Made by a program: the position numbers and the translations under genes. Below are positions 26,568-36,800 of a stretch of 63,816 nucleotides of DNA, piece by piece. How positions within the stretch are numbered: the first letter of the stretch is position 1; every line of letters starts with the position of its first letter. Source of the stretch: Prolixibacteraceae bacterium (GTDB taxonomy: Bacteria > Bacteroidota > Bacteroidia > Bacteroidales > Prolixibacteraceae); the NCBI GenBank assembly GCA_009773765.1, contig WTWZ01000007.1, positions 1 to 63,816 on the forward strand, written 5' to 3'. The notes under the pieces are model-generated. The model ran no database searches. It saw only the letters and a program-made list of their open reading frames with translations, and was not told where the DNA came from.

Positions 26568-28236
26568 TTAATGATTTTTCACCCATAACGGTTTATTGTC
26601 AGTCCCTTCGTTTCTGATTTTTTTATTTCTGCTTAATTCTGAAATCAGATTATTAATCTTCACTTTCTTTTGTTTATCATTGTAAATATCTGGCAGTTTT
26701 TCCCAAATTAAACCTTCGATATCGGTTCTGCTCAGACTTTTGTGTTCTTTTAATGCCCTCAAAATTAAATCATGGTAATATTCTTTATTAAATCCTTTGT
26801 TTCTGGTATAAGCCGCTTTTTGACCAGTGATTTTTGCCACAGTAACTGAAATAAAAAAGTTGGGTTTTCTTCCTTCAATCAGTTTCTTTTCCCTGAGCCT
26901 ATTTATTTCCCAATCGGTTAAGCTTATTTTTTTCTGAACCTTATCCAACATCATAATTTCGATGAGTGTAAGCGATGGAATCTGTGCCAGAACACGGGCA
27001 TAATGTAAATCAATAACTTTTCCGGTAACCTTAACCACCACTTTATTGTCGGCAAACTGGTAGTCGGGCATAGGGAAAAAACGTTGCCTTTGGTAGTTGA
27101 ACATGCGTTTTATACCGCTGCCAATGGTATCAACCATTTTCAGGTTAAACATGGCTGCTGCCAGAAAAGGATTGCGATAGTGTTCTTCAGGTGCATCTTC
27201 GCGAATTACCCGCTCAATATTTCCGGGAATGAAACTGCCTAAATTGCTGAATGTTAAATATCCATCTTCATTCTCCACTACATTGACATAACCTCCCAAC
27301 CGGTAGTCCTGATGGGCAATACAATTATTTATTGCTTCGCGGATTACATAGGGCTCATATTGGTCGATTTCTTCAGGGAACAGCGACCCTTCGCGCATAT
27401 ACCGGTATTTTACTTTCCTGATTTTGTTATAAATTTCTTCTGCGTTTAAAAGAAACGGACATGGTAATACTGTATAATCTTTTTCGATATTGTCCTTGTC
27501 CTTTAGTATCCATCGGATTTTAGCAACTGCAGGAGAAATAAAATGTTCCGATTCGGGTTTCCCCAGCAAGATAATAGCCGCATTTGTAATTTTACCGCGT
27601 TTTGTAATTTTTGCTTTATTTAAAAAGGTAATATCGTCCCAAACATCGACATCTATAGCCTGTTCCGGAAATTTATTTTTGTAATTCTCCCTTGCTTTTG
27701 CAATGGCTGTTTCCGATAAACTTGCAAGGGTTGCCTCCTTGCAAATCTCAGCGCTCCAATCGTCAATAATAGCCAGTGGTTCGTTTAATATGGCCTGTTC
27801 TCTTTCGGGGCGCATCCTGACAAGACTGTTTTCAACGCGCTGCCAGGGTTTGTTGTGGGCTAAAACCGGTTTACGGGGTTGATGTTTGGGAATATGGAAT
27901 ACCCAAACTGTTTTTGAAGTATCGGTTGTTGTAAACGGTTCTACATAAAATCCTTCGGAACTAAGATTGGGTGTTTGCTCCAGGATTTTTAAAATAATAT
28001 TTTGGAAGTGTAGTTATGAAAATCTTCAATCCCGGTAATGTTCAGCGTATTGTCCTCGACCCCGATAACCAGGTGCCCGCCTTCCATATTGGCAATAGCT
28101 GAAACATACGAAATAATATCTTCTCCTTCGTGGCCTTTGACAAAGTGCTTTAAATTTCTAAACTCTTTCCATTCACATGAAGGTGATTCTTTGGGGAAAT
28201 GAGTCTGTAAATAATGTTTAAGTTTTTTTCGGTCAT
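26568..28236 (-). pseudogene. AlbA_2 (Schlafen-like) / HATPase_c_4 protein, disrupted by two frameshifts
   Basis: A natural start ATG at 28236 would give MTEKKLKHYLQTHFPKE if the T-run at 28223-28229 had one more base. The frame then encodes an AlbA_2 domain (CEWKEFRNLKHFVKGHEGED, ANMEGGHLVIGVED). A second loss, in the T-run at 28000-28003, breaks it again before NIILKILEQTPNL. The rest continues through AHNKPWQRVENSLVR into an intact 415-codon frame with a HATPase-like region (YVIREAINNCIAHQDYRLGG) and winged-helix tail. Repaired, it is about 556 aa. Such proteins are often called transcriptional regulators or helicase-like and recur in restriction loci. Both lesions are in homopolymers, so sequencing error or phase variation is possible. 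Confidence 0.8.
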
Positions 28237-28267
28237 TGATAATAAATATTTATCTCTGTATTTTAAA

Positions 28268-28870
28268 CTATCTACATATTTCCTCAATAAAATCTTTTAA
28301 TCTGGCAAAGGTTTCATGTTTACGGGCAATTTTATCAAAGTCGTCAATGTTTTTGGCTATTCTTATTGCTTCTGTAATGTCATTATATCGTCTTTCGAGG
28401 TATTTACTTATAGTCTTTTTGCTGAAGTCACTTTTTGCTGACAGTTTTACACCGTTAAACTTTTTTACCGGATGCGGATGGCAAATTCCGGTTTTGTATT
28501 TGGTAAGGGCTGTCCCTTCAACAATTAGCCAACCTTCGAGTTCTGGCTCTATACAGATAAGTTTAACTTTCGCCAAATCGACATTGGCAGCATTCAAATT
28601 ATTAATAATGGCTTCCACGTCATCCTTACGACAAGCTGTGCCGCCCCATGCAGGTATTAAATCCCACAAAATGGCAACTCTATCACAATGTTCAGCGTCG
28701 ATGAGTGTTTTAGCAATTTCGCCACATTTGGCAATCATACCAGGTTTATTGGTAGAACCTGAAGGAACAACAATAACTTCGATGTCACGACAAAGCTTCT
28801 GGATTACATATTCATAAACCTGATGGTCGGTTCCCTGCTTGGGGCATTCGAGTATTAAACCTAATTTCAT
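28268..28870 (-). CDS. DUF4276/TOPRIM-like partner of AAA ATPase
   Basis: This 200-aa protein begins MKLGLILECPKQGTDHQVYE, with an acidic residue placed as in TOPRIM-like folds. An Asp follows in RVAILWDLIPAWGG, and the acidic stretch LICIEPELEGWLIVEG resembles the conserved element of DUF4276 proteins. TOPRIM-like proteins of this sort act as nucleases or effectors next to AAA_15/AAA_21 ATPases in defence loci such as PARIS (AriA/AriB), OLD and the RloA/RloB-like pairs. Its ATG overlaps the stop of the ATPase gene by four bases, so the two are translationally coupled. The family assignment is by motif memory only. Confidence 0.65.
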   Translation of the reverse strand: MKLGLILECPKQGTDHQVYEYVIQKLCRDIEVIVVPSGSTNKPGMIAKCGEIAKTLIDAEHCDRVAILWDLIPAWGGTACRKDDVEAIINNLNAANVDLAKVKLICIEPELEGWLIVEGTALTKYKTGICHPHPVKKFNGVKLSAKSDFSKKTISKYLERRYNDITEAIRIAKNIDDFDKIARKHETFARLKDFIEEICR

Positions 28871-30027
28871 GTGCGTGAAAGTTTATTCATTGTGTATAGG
28901 TTTCCGGCAGAGAATTTGGTTTTCCATGCATTCAATCGCTCATCATCATCGGGACGATAATAGTCGGTTTTGCCGTTAGTTCGTTCAGCTACTATAATAT
29001 GTTTTAAAGCTACAAGGTCTAAAAAATAAGGTGAATGAGTTGTAGTAATAAATTGGTGTTCAGGAATTAAACTCCGTATTTCTTCCACCAATAAATTCAA
29101 TGTTCGTGGGTCTAATCCGTTTTCAATTTCTTCGATAAAAACAATAGAAGGCGGTGTTTCGCTGTTAAGGATGGCCAATATTGCCAGAATACGTAATGTA
29201 CCCGACGAAAAGAGCCAGCTTGGTAAGCGCCGTTTACTATTATGTTCCTGTAAAAAAAGATAGATTTGTTTTTGAATTGAAATCTCTTCTCTACCAACAT
29301 TGTCCAAATCGGGTAATACATAGCGCATTTTGTCGAGGATAATATCGCTAATGTTTGGATTATCCTGCATACGGCTGAAAACGTCGGCAAGGTTTTCTCC
29401 TGTACTTTTCATACGGATTGAAGTGGAACTATAATCTCTTCGGATAGGAAAATACATTCGTTCCGGTTCGAGCGAAAGGAATTGCCACGAGGAAATGTAA
29501 TTTTTGAAATCCTGAACAAATGAGTTGTCGCCCAACAAGTTTTTAGCTGACAACACTAAATTATTGGCAATTCTATTGGTTGGTAATGGCTCATTTTTAA
29601 GAAAAAATTCTGTATAACCTTTCTCATCAATAACTTCCGATTTAAATATTTCAGTTTTATTCTGAAGAAGGCTTTCGTGTGTTACCAGATACAAATCACC
29701 ATTTGGAATGGTATTAAAGCAAACTTTGTATTGATATTTTCCCGCAGGTAATTTACCTTTTATCTCTATTTCAATATCGTTTGTAAACAGCTTTTTATCT
29801 GCGCTTTTAGCTGGTGTTGAAGTATTTCGTATATGCTCCAATCCAAACCAACGTTCGTTAAATCCGTTGGAAAGTCCGTAAAGTAAAACGTTTTGAAGTG
29901 TTTGCAATGCTTCAATCACACTACTTTTGCCACTGCCATTGTTGCCTACAAATACTGACAAGTCAGAAAGTTTGATGGTTGCCGACTGAATGGCCTTGAA
30001 GTTTTTAATTGTAATTTTATCAATCAT
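28867..30027 (-). CDS. AAA_21/OLD-like ABC-type ATPase
   Basis: This 386-aa SMC/ABC-like ATPase has Walker A GNNGSGKSS (residues 28-36), a signature-like segment LPSWLFSSGTLRILAIL, Walker B PSIVFIEEIENGLDP and the switch TTTHSPYFLD. There is no TOPRIM domain at the C-terminus. That domain is probably supplied by the next gene, with which it overlaps by four bases. Such ATPase/TOPRIM-like pairs sense phage products or DNA ends and trigger an effector. The gene starts 11 bases after the stop of the methylase gene, so it is built into the restriction-modification operon. Confidence 0.88.
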   Translation of the reverse strand: MIDKITIKNFKAIQSATIKLSDLSVFVGNNGSGKSSVIEALQTLQNVLLYGLSNGFNERWFGLEHIRNTSTPAKSADKKLFTNDIEIEIKGKLPAGKYQYKVCFNTIPNGDLYLVTHESLLQNKTEIFKSEVIDEKGYTEFFLKNEPLPTNRIANNLVLSAKNLLGDNSFVQDFKNYISSWQFLSLEPERMYFPIRRDYSSTSIRMKSTGENLADVFSRMQDNPNISDIILDKMRYVLPDLDNVGREEISIQKQIYLFLQEHNSKRRLPSWLFSSGTLRILAILAILNSETPPSIVFIEEIENGLDPRTLNLLVEEIRSLIPEHQFITTTHSPYFLDLVALKHIIVAERTNGKTDYYRPDDDERLNAWKTKFSAGNLYTMNKLSRT

Positions 30028-30038
30028 GTTGCTACGTT

Positions 30039-33000
30039 TTAGCGGATGTATTCTTTGAAATTAAATTGTATCTCCCTGCGCTCAGCCTCACTTACATCAG
30101 GCATTTGTAAAAGGGTAGTCATCATTTCATCCTCGGTAAAACCATATAAGACAAACACTAAAGCATCTATTTCGGCTTCGAGGCGAAAGGTATTTTTCCC
30201 GCTTTCCTTGAAATCTAAAATAGTGTTCACATTATCAACGATTTTATCGTGACAAAATTTTTCATTTTTATTCTTAAAATCAATTCTTTTGACAGGAAAT
30301 GGTTTCAAATACTCGGTTTTAAAAGTAAAGTAGCCACCACGCAACACATAACCCGTTGAGTTTAAGAAAAACCAAAGTAACTTTGAATTGAGTAAGCCAA
30401 GCCAGTAGTACTGTTTTTCTTCAGTGTTATCTTTAAAAACAAAGCTGTAAACTTTGGTTGTATGATAACAAATACCTTCACTATCAAGTGTTAATTGAGG
30501 TTTAATTGCTATTTCTGGGGTAATTACTTTTATGGCATCAAATTCAATAAGGTTTTGAGGTCTACTATATTGCCACCAAGTCTTTTCAAATCTATTATTT
30601 TCCCTTTCCTTTAATACTTCTTGATTTTTAAACAAATATTCCCAAGCTAATGGAAATTGTTTTTTTATCTCCGTTTCCTCATAAAGAACATATTTGTTTT
30701 TCAATAATTTATAAGGGAAAAGTACGTAATTAACAATTTCTGGCTTTTCATATCGTCTAACATCTTTTCCCATTAAAAATGGCTTTACAAAATCTTTTTC
30801 AATAATTATTTCTTTATTGAGTTCGTTTGAATAACATTTCAATAATTTAGTTGATTCAAAACCTTTATATTTCAAAACAAAAACTTTGTCTGCTCCGGTA
30901 GGAATTCCTTGAAATATTTTTCTTGTTATATTTTCAAGTTTTTGAGGTTGATTTTGTAACTTATCCAAAATATTTTGCTTTTCCTCACTTGTAAACGCCC
31001 ATTTTTGGTCTTTTTCAGGTTGTGGCAGAATAAAATCAGCTGCACTGTTTGTGTTTTGCAACCATTCGTCGGGTTTATCTACTTTAATGTATTTAAATGT
31101 TTTATGAACTTTCTTTTGCAAGAAAAATAAGCAAGTATAATTAGTGGCACTTTCAAACATCTGCTCGGCACCAAAATGAACTATCTGGTAAAGACATTTT
31201 TCTTTGGCAACATAATTTCGTAATCCCATACCAAAATCACCCTGAAAAAACTTGTGAGGTTGGATAAATGCTAAGAGGCCATTTGTTTTAAGTAATTTGT
31301 ATCCAGCTTCAGAAAATAGTACATATAAATCCCAATTACCTCTTTGTGCAGAAACAAATTGTTTTCTTGCATAAGGTATCAAATCAGGTGTGACCTCCTG
31401 TACACCTTGAATTCGAAGATATGGTGGATTACCTATCACAATGTCGAAACCTTGTATAATCCCAAACATCCATTCAGCATCGAAAAAGGTAGCTGAAGTA
31501 TTTTGGTCGTAAGGGTTCCAGTGGGCAATCTGGTCAGCATCGGTAGGTGGAAAACCAACTTTTTTGAGTTCGATGCTTATTTGTTCGCGCAACCCGGCAT
31601 CCTTTTCACGGTATTTCTTTTTAGTTTCGGGTGTACGGGCCGAAAAGTGTTTATGCCGGACATCCTTCAAATCGTTTTCGAGCGGGTAAACACTGATAGG
31701 TTTGGCCGTATTTGATTTACTTAACCCAATTAAAGTATTTGCCGCCACAAATTTGGTTTCGAGGTTGGGCAGGGTAAGAATACCCCTGTTCTTTTTACTG
31801 TCGTCTATCTTCTGGTCGATAATCAGCGAAATAAAGAACCGCAGTTTGGCAATTTGCACTGCAATGGGCTGAATATCTACACCATAAATGCAATTCTCAA
31901 CCAGGAACAGTTTTCGGGCATAATCAGGTTCGTTAATGTCGGTGTCAAAAGAATCGTGGATTTCATCGAGCCTTTCGTCGAGTTCTTTCAGCAGTTTTTT
32001 TCGTATATCATCGAAACTTATGTGTTGGGCGTATTCTTTGTCTTTTTGAACACGGGTTACCAAAACCTGGTGTTCTGTCCTTGCCCTTTCTTCCTGAATT
32101 TTCAACCAGTGCAGGTTGTCTTTATCCATTTTTTGCAAAATCAGCACCAGCTTTTGTAAAATACCCATCGGAAATGCGCCCGAACCACAGGCAGGGTCAA
32201 GAATGGTGCAACCATCAATGGCTTTCATTAAAAGCAGCGTATCCTTTTCGTTAAAAGGGTTATTCTCATTATGGTAATCAATTAACAATCGCAGGTTATC
32301 TTCCAGCTCCTGTTCTTTGCCAATCCAATGGCTTTCATTTATTTTTTGCTCAAAGGTTAATTGTCCTTTCCGGGTTTCGTTACCAAACATTTCTATCTGG
32401 GATTTCCCCAAAACTTTAACACCGGAATTTTCTTCCAATAACTGGTTCTTTAAAAATGCAATTATTGATTCATCAACCATGTAGTTGACAATTTCGCGGG
32501 GAGTGTAAAACGAACCTGTTTGTTTTCGCGCCGTGGTTTTTGTTTCGGGATTGTAGCTTGCCAGCAGGTTCTCGAAAACTTTCCCCAGAAGTTCAGGGTC
32601 GAGGGCAACTTCAATTTCAAAGGGGGTATTTTCTTCTATGGTGAAATTATAGCTTTTTAAAAGTTGAATCAGGCCACGAATTTTTACATTTCCGTGGTTG
32701 TTATCGGGGTATGAGCGGCTCAGGTCGGCATGTTCAGTTCCGGCAAAGAAAAGATAATCAGGAACTGACAAACGGGTTTCGTTTGTTATTTTATTTGAAA
32801 AACAATCGATTCGTTTTTCTCCAGGCTCACCTACATTTTTATCGAGGTTTTCGAACAAGCCACCATTTAAAAAGGGAATGTTTTGGGTAAGTTGAAGAAA
32901 ACGTTCCTTGTTGTTAAAAAAACGTTCGTAACGGTAAAATCCCTGCACACCGTATTGCCGGTTCACGAACTTTCGTTTGTCGCATCCCATTTCTGTATTC

Positions 33001-33803
33001 AGGGTGGCAAAAAAGAGGTTTTGTAAAATGGCTTTGTAATAGGTACTTCCAGTTTTATCGGTAAAATTCAACAGTTGTTTTATTTCACGTTCATCAAAAA
33101 GTTCTTCAGGTATCAACTTTTTCTGCTTCAGAAACCAGACAAAAATAAGTCGTGTAATCAGCCGAATAACCGAAGTGGCATTTCTTACTTCCTCATCCTT
33201 TTCAAAATCATCAGGGAACTTTACATTCTGCAATGCCCAGAAATACCAGTTTGAAAGTTCGTTGTAAAAATCTTTATTCAGTTTTTCAACTGAGAAAGCT
33301 TCCTTAATATCACTTAGCGCAATGGGTTTGCCATATAAAATGCTAAAACGGTCGGTTGCTGTACGGCAAACCTCACCTTCACCCAATAAATAAGTATATC
33401 GTTTTGATTCGGTTTTTGTTTGCAAAATATTTCCTTCGTCATCCAATTCCCTTATTTCCGAGACAAATGAAAACCGCCATTTGTGTTCGTTTACAAAAAC
33501 AATTAATGCCCCGTCAACATCTTTATTGTACACATTCCGGAGGAGGTTGCGTAATCCTACGCGGTTGGTTTCAATCCATACATTGGGTTTAAGGTTAACC
33601 AGATAAAACCCGATTAACCGTTCGTCGGAAGTGTTTGTGTTTCCCAGTTCAAAAGCATCGTATGCCAAATCGTTTGCAGGAAGGGGTATTTGTTTGGGCT
33701 GCTGTCGAATTGTTTTCACACTGAATAGCGACTGCATAACTTCGCGCCATTTTTCGAGGTTAAACGGCGATTCGAAAATGTTTCTTAATTCAGTTTTTTC
33801 CAT
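30039..33803 (-). CDS. Eco57I-type DNA adenine methyltransferase with recognition domain
   Basis: This 1254-aa protein carries the N6-adenine methylase motifs: the SAM-binding ILDPACGSGAFPMGIL near residue 540 and the catalytic FDIVIGNPPYLR near 790. SFYTPREIVNYMVDE lies before motif I near 430, a typical place. The region after about residue 950 fits a TaqI/Eco57I-like target-recognition domain (GIPTGADKVFVLK, then LLNSKLLWFFLNSTG). I cannot identify a nuclease in the first 400 residues. It should methylate host sites and give specificity. Its ATG overlaps the stop of the PLD-helicase gene in TAATG, so the two are made together. The C-terminal part looks more AT-rich than the rest. Confidence 0.9.
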   Translation of the reverse strand: MEKTELRNIFESPFNLEKWREVMQSLFSVKTIRQQPKQIPLPANDLAYDAFELGNTNTSDERLIGFYLVNLKPNVWIETNRVGLRNLLRNVYNKDVDGALIVFVNEHKWRFSFVSEIRELDDEGNILQTKTESKRYTYLLGEGEVCRTATDRFSILYGKPIALSDIKEAFSVEKLNKDFYNELSNWYFWALQNVKFPDDFEKDEEVRNATSVIRLITRLIFVWFLKQKKLIPEELFDEREIKQLLNFTDKTGSTYYKAILQNLFFATLNTEMGCDKRKFVNRQYGVQGFYRYERFFNNKERFLQLTQNIPFLNGGLFENLDKNVGEPGEKRIDCFSNKITNETRLSVPDYLFFAGTEHADLSRSYPDNNHGNVKIRGLIQLLKSYNFTIEENTPFEIEVALDPELLGKVFENLLASYNPETKTTARKQTGSFYTPREIVNYMVDESIIAFLKNQLLEENSGVKVLGKSQIEMFGNETRKGQLTFEQKINESHWIGKEQELEDNLRLLIDYHNENNPFNEKDTLLLMKAIDGCTILDPACGSGAFPMGILQKLVLILQKMDKDNLHWLKIQEERARTEHQVLVTRVQKDKEYAQHISFDDIRKKLLKELDERLDEIHDSFDTDINEPDYARKLFLVENCIYGVDIQPIAVQIAKLRFFISLIIDQKIDDSKKNRGILTLPNLETKFVAANTLIGLSKSNTAKPISVYPLENDLKDVRHKHFSARTPETKKKYREKDAGLREQISIELKKVGFPPTDADQIAHWNPYDQNTSATFFDAEWMFGIIQGFDIVIGNPPYLRIQGVQEVTPDLIPYARKQFVSAQRGNWDLYVLFSEAGYKLLKTNGLLAFIQPHKFFQGDFGMGLRNYVAKEKCLYQIVHFGAEQMFESATNYTCLFFLQKKVHKTFKYIKVDKPDEWLQNTNSAADFILPQPEKDQKWAFTSEEKQNILDKLQNQPQKLENITRKIFQGIPTGADKVFVLKYKGFESTKLLKCYSNELNKEIIIEKDFVKPFLMGKDVRRYEKPEIVNYVLFPYKLLKNKYVLYEETEIKKQFPLAWEYLFKNQEVLKERENNRFEKTWWQYSRPQNLIEFDAIKVITPEIAIKPQLTLDSEGICYHTTKVYSFVFKDNTEEKQYYWLGLLNSKLLWFFLNSTGYVLRGGYFTFKTEYLKPFPVKRIDFKNKNEKFCHDKIVDNVNTILDFKESGKNTFRLEAEIDALVFVLYGFTEDEMMTTLLQMPDVSEAERREIQFNFKEYIR

Positions 33804-36800
33804 TATTTCACAAAGGTTTCGGAGATTACAATTTCGGGTTCAATGTTTGAGGATAATTCTTCAATAAATGAAATTCTTTCTTCATCCTCTTTTTCTGCTG
33901 CGTCGTATTTGCTGGCAATCAGCATTAAAATGTTTTCTGCCTGGGCGTAGGTAATTTGTTTTTTATCGAGTTTCAAACGGATTTTTTTAATCTCGTTGGG
34001 CAGCGGAGTATGGGTTCCCAATTCAACCAATTCCTTTAGATTATCGCAAGCCTTTTTAACAGGCGCTTTTTTAGTAAGCGTTTTCATGTCCCTGAGAAAC
34101 TTGTTTGCCAGTTTTGTAATGGCATCGGCCTTTTCGGTGGTTGTTACAGCATCGCCAGATGAGATAAGGAAATCTTTTTCAAATTCGGCAAGCGCACTTT
34201 GTACCTGCTCAAAATGAGTGTCGGGCAGACTGTAAGAAGTTTCAGTTGATTTGGCTTCGAGAATGTTGGCGGTTTCGAGGAAAGTAAGCGATTTCACCTG
34301 ATTTTTGGGATTAATACCGTAAAACTCCATTTTGTATGGGGACTTTAGGAAAACTATTGTATTCTCCAACAAATCGGTTTTACTGCTTTCTTTTACGGAC
34401 CTTCCGGTTCGGGCTTTCTGGGGCAGGATTTTTAAACGGCGGAACTCTTTTGGATTGTTATCCTTAAACTCGCGTATAAACCGGAGATAGTATAAACGCT
34501 TGTCTTCATCGTCGGGCATTCCCTGTTCAAACAATTCAAATTGTTCCACCAACTCTTCGTGAGTATAAATCTGGGCATCTTCGCCAAATGCGGAGTGAAA
34601 TCCCTGCAGTTTTACGAGTGCGTTGTTATATAAATGAATCTCACTGTCGCCCTGCTGCGATGGATAAAAACTGTAATTGTATATGACATCTGAAATGCTT
34701 CCAATGCGGTTTACCCTGCCAATACGCTGCATTAACCGGGTTGCATTCCAGGGCGTGTCGTAATTAATTATCACATTTGCCCGGTGCAGGTTTACTCCTT
34801 CAGCCAGAATATCGGTTGTTAAAATGATTGAAAAGTCATCTTTTTGTGCACCATCATAATTCGCATCGAAATTCTGCTGAATGGTTTCAAATGTCTTGTT
34901 TCTATTTTTGGAAGAAACCGATAAAACTCTGGTAAAATTATTTTTTTCAAGATTTTCCTCAAGGTAATCGGCTGTGTCGGTACTTTCAGTAAAAATTACC
35001 AGTTTACCGGTGGGATTTAAATCTTTTCTGAATACCTCGTTTTTTAGCAATTCAATAAAATTATCGAGCTTTGGGTCTTGTACTACCTTTGCCCATTCTT
35101 TCTTTAATTCTTCCAGATGTTTAACATCCTTTTTCAGTCCTTCTATAAACCCCAGTTCAAAATCATCAGGAGAAAAAACATTATTCCTTGGATTTTCGGC
35201 ACTCAATTCAATAATCAATTCCTCAATATCATCCATCGACATTCCCTTTTCCATGAGGTTATTGATGTTCAAATCGGGCGCAATAAACACTTTTCCATTC
35301 TCAAACATTGCAATCATCCGGTTGGTGGCAGTCAAAATATTGTTTAATGATATTTTAAAAGCGTTGAAACTGCTTTCCAATCGTTTTACCATCAATGTTT
35401 TTATAATGGCAGCCAATGATTTGGATATTAACGGCGCTTTTTCGTAAAACTGTTCCTGAATCTCTTTTTTTAAAAACCGGATTGCCTGGTAACGGTAAAA
35501 ATTGATTTTATCTTCGTCGGCGAGGAAAAAAATGGTTTGAAAAAACAATTTGCCCAAAGCAGCATCCATAAGGTATGTCCGGGCTTTAGGCGGGGCAATT
35601 TCGGGGAAAACGATGCCTTGTTCCTTTAAATCTTTCTGATATTCAGGATAACTTTTTAAGTCGCTTCGTGTGCGACGAATAGTAATTGGTTGAATCACCC
35701 TTTCGCGAATGGTTTTGTACAATTCCCTAATTCTGCCAATATTCGGATGTTCATCGCCGATAATTTCCCTGTATTCCTGAATGATTGGACCGAAAAAACT
35801 TTGGAGATTTGTTTCGGGTAATGTACTTCGTCGCGCATCCTGAAACAATAAAAGCTGGTAATACAAATCCTGCGGCCGGTTGTTTAGTGGTGTGGCAGAA
35901 ATAAGCATCACTTTTTTCTTTTTACTTTCAATTAATCCTTCACCTCTGCGCGGAGCTTTGCATATTCGCTGCAATGCCGAAAACATTTGAGATGTATGAT
36001 TTCTGTACCTGTGGGCCTCGTCCACCAATATCAGGTCATAATCCTCTTTTGCCCAAAAGTTAAGGTCTCCGTCAAGGATTTTTTCCAAACGTCCATTGGT
36101 AATAAATTTTGTGTGCCGGTCAATCCCGAACAATCGAAATGTTGTCTTCCAGTTTTTTTCAATGGCAGGAGGATAAACCACCAAAACCTTTGTATTTAAA
36201 GAACCATTAGCAATCAGAAATCGTTTGGTAATCATTGCAGCCACAACAGTTTTACCCAGACCAACCACATCGGCAAGAAAAAAACCGTTATGTTCCAGAA
36301 GCATGTGAAATCCCTGGTTAACTGCATCAATCTGGTAACTCAGTTTTTTAAAACTTTTCGGCAAGTCGCCAACTGTATCAGGGTCGTAATCGATATTCTT
36401 TCCAAAATATTCGATTAAAAATTTGATGTATAATTCAAATGGGGTATAAGTTTGTCCAATGTGCGTTTTCTGTCTGAACTGTTCAATGTCGGCAGGTAAA
36501 ATTGGTGTGGAATGTTCCCACAGGCTCTTAAATTCAGAATTGGCAAAATCCACTTCATCAAAATCTTTCAGGGCAATATTCATTTCGTAATTCGGGGACT
36601 TTTTAATTCCCAGTCCGGCTTCAGTCAGGTTTGAAGAACCCATGATAACCCAGCCATCCGAATTTACTGTATGGTTCTTTGGTAAAAACAAATAGAATTT
36701 GGCATGTAATGTTTTAGTCTGGTGCGCCCTTACTTCAATTCTCCCATCAATGAGGTCATTTACGAATTTTAGGATGCCATTTTCAACTTCTGCCGAATAC

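Noticed and set aside
28236-28817. 193-codon plus-strand frame
   Set aside because: Antisense to the DUF4276-like gene, which has overlap coupling and conserved motifs.
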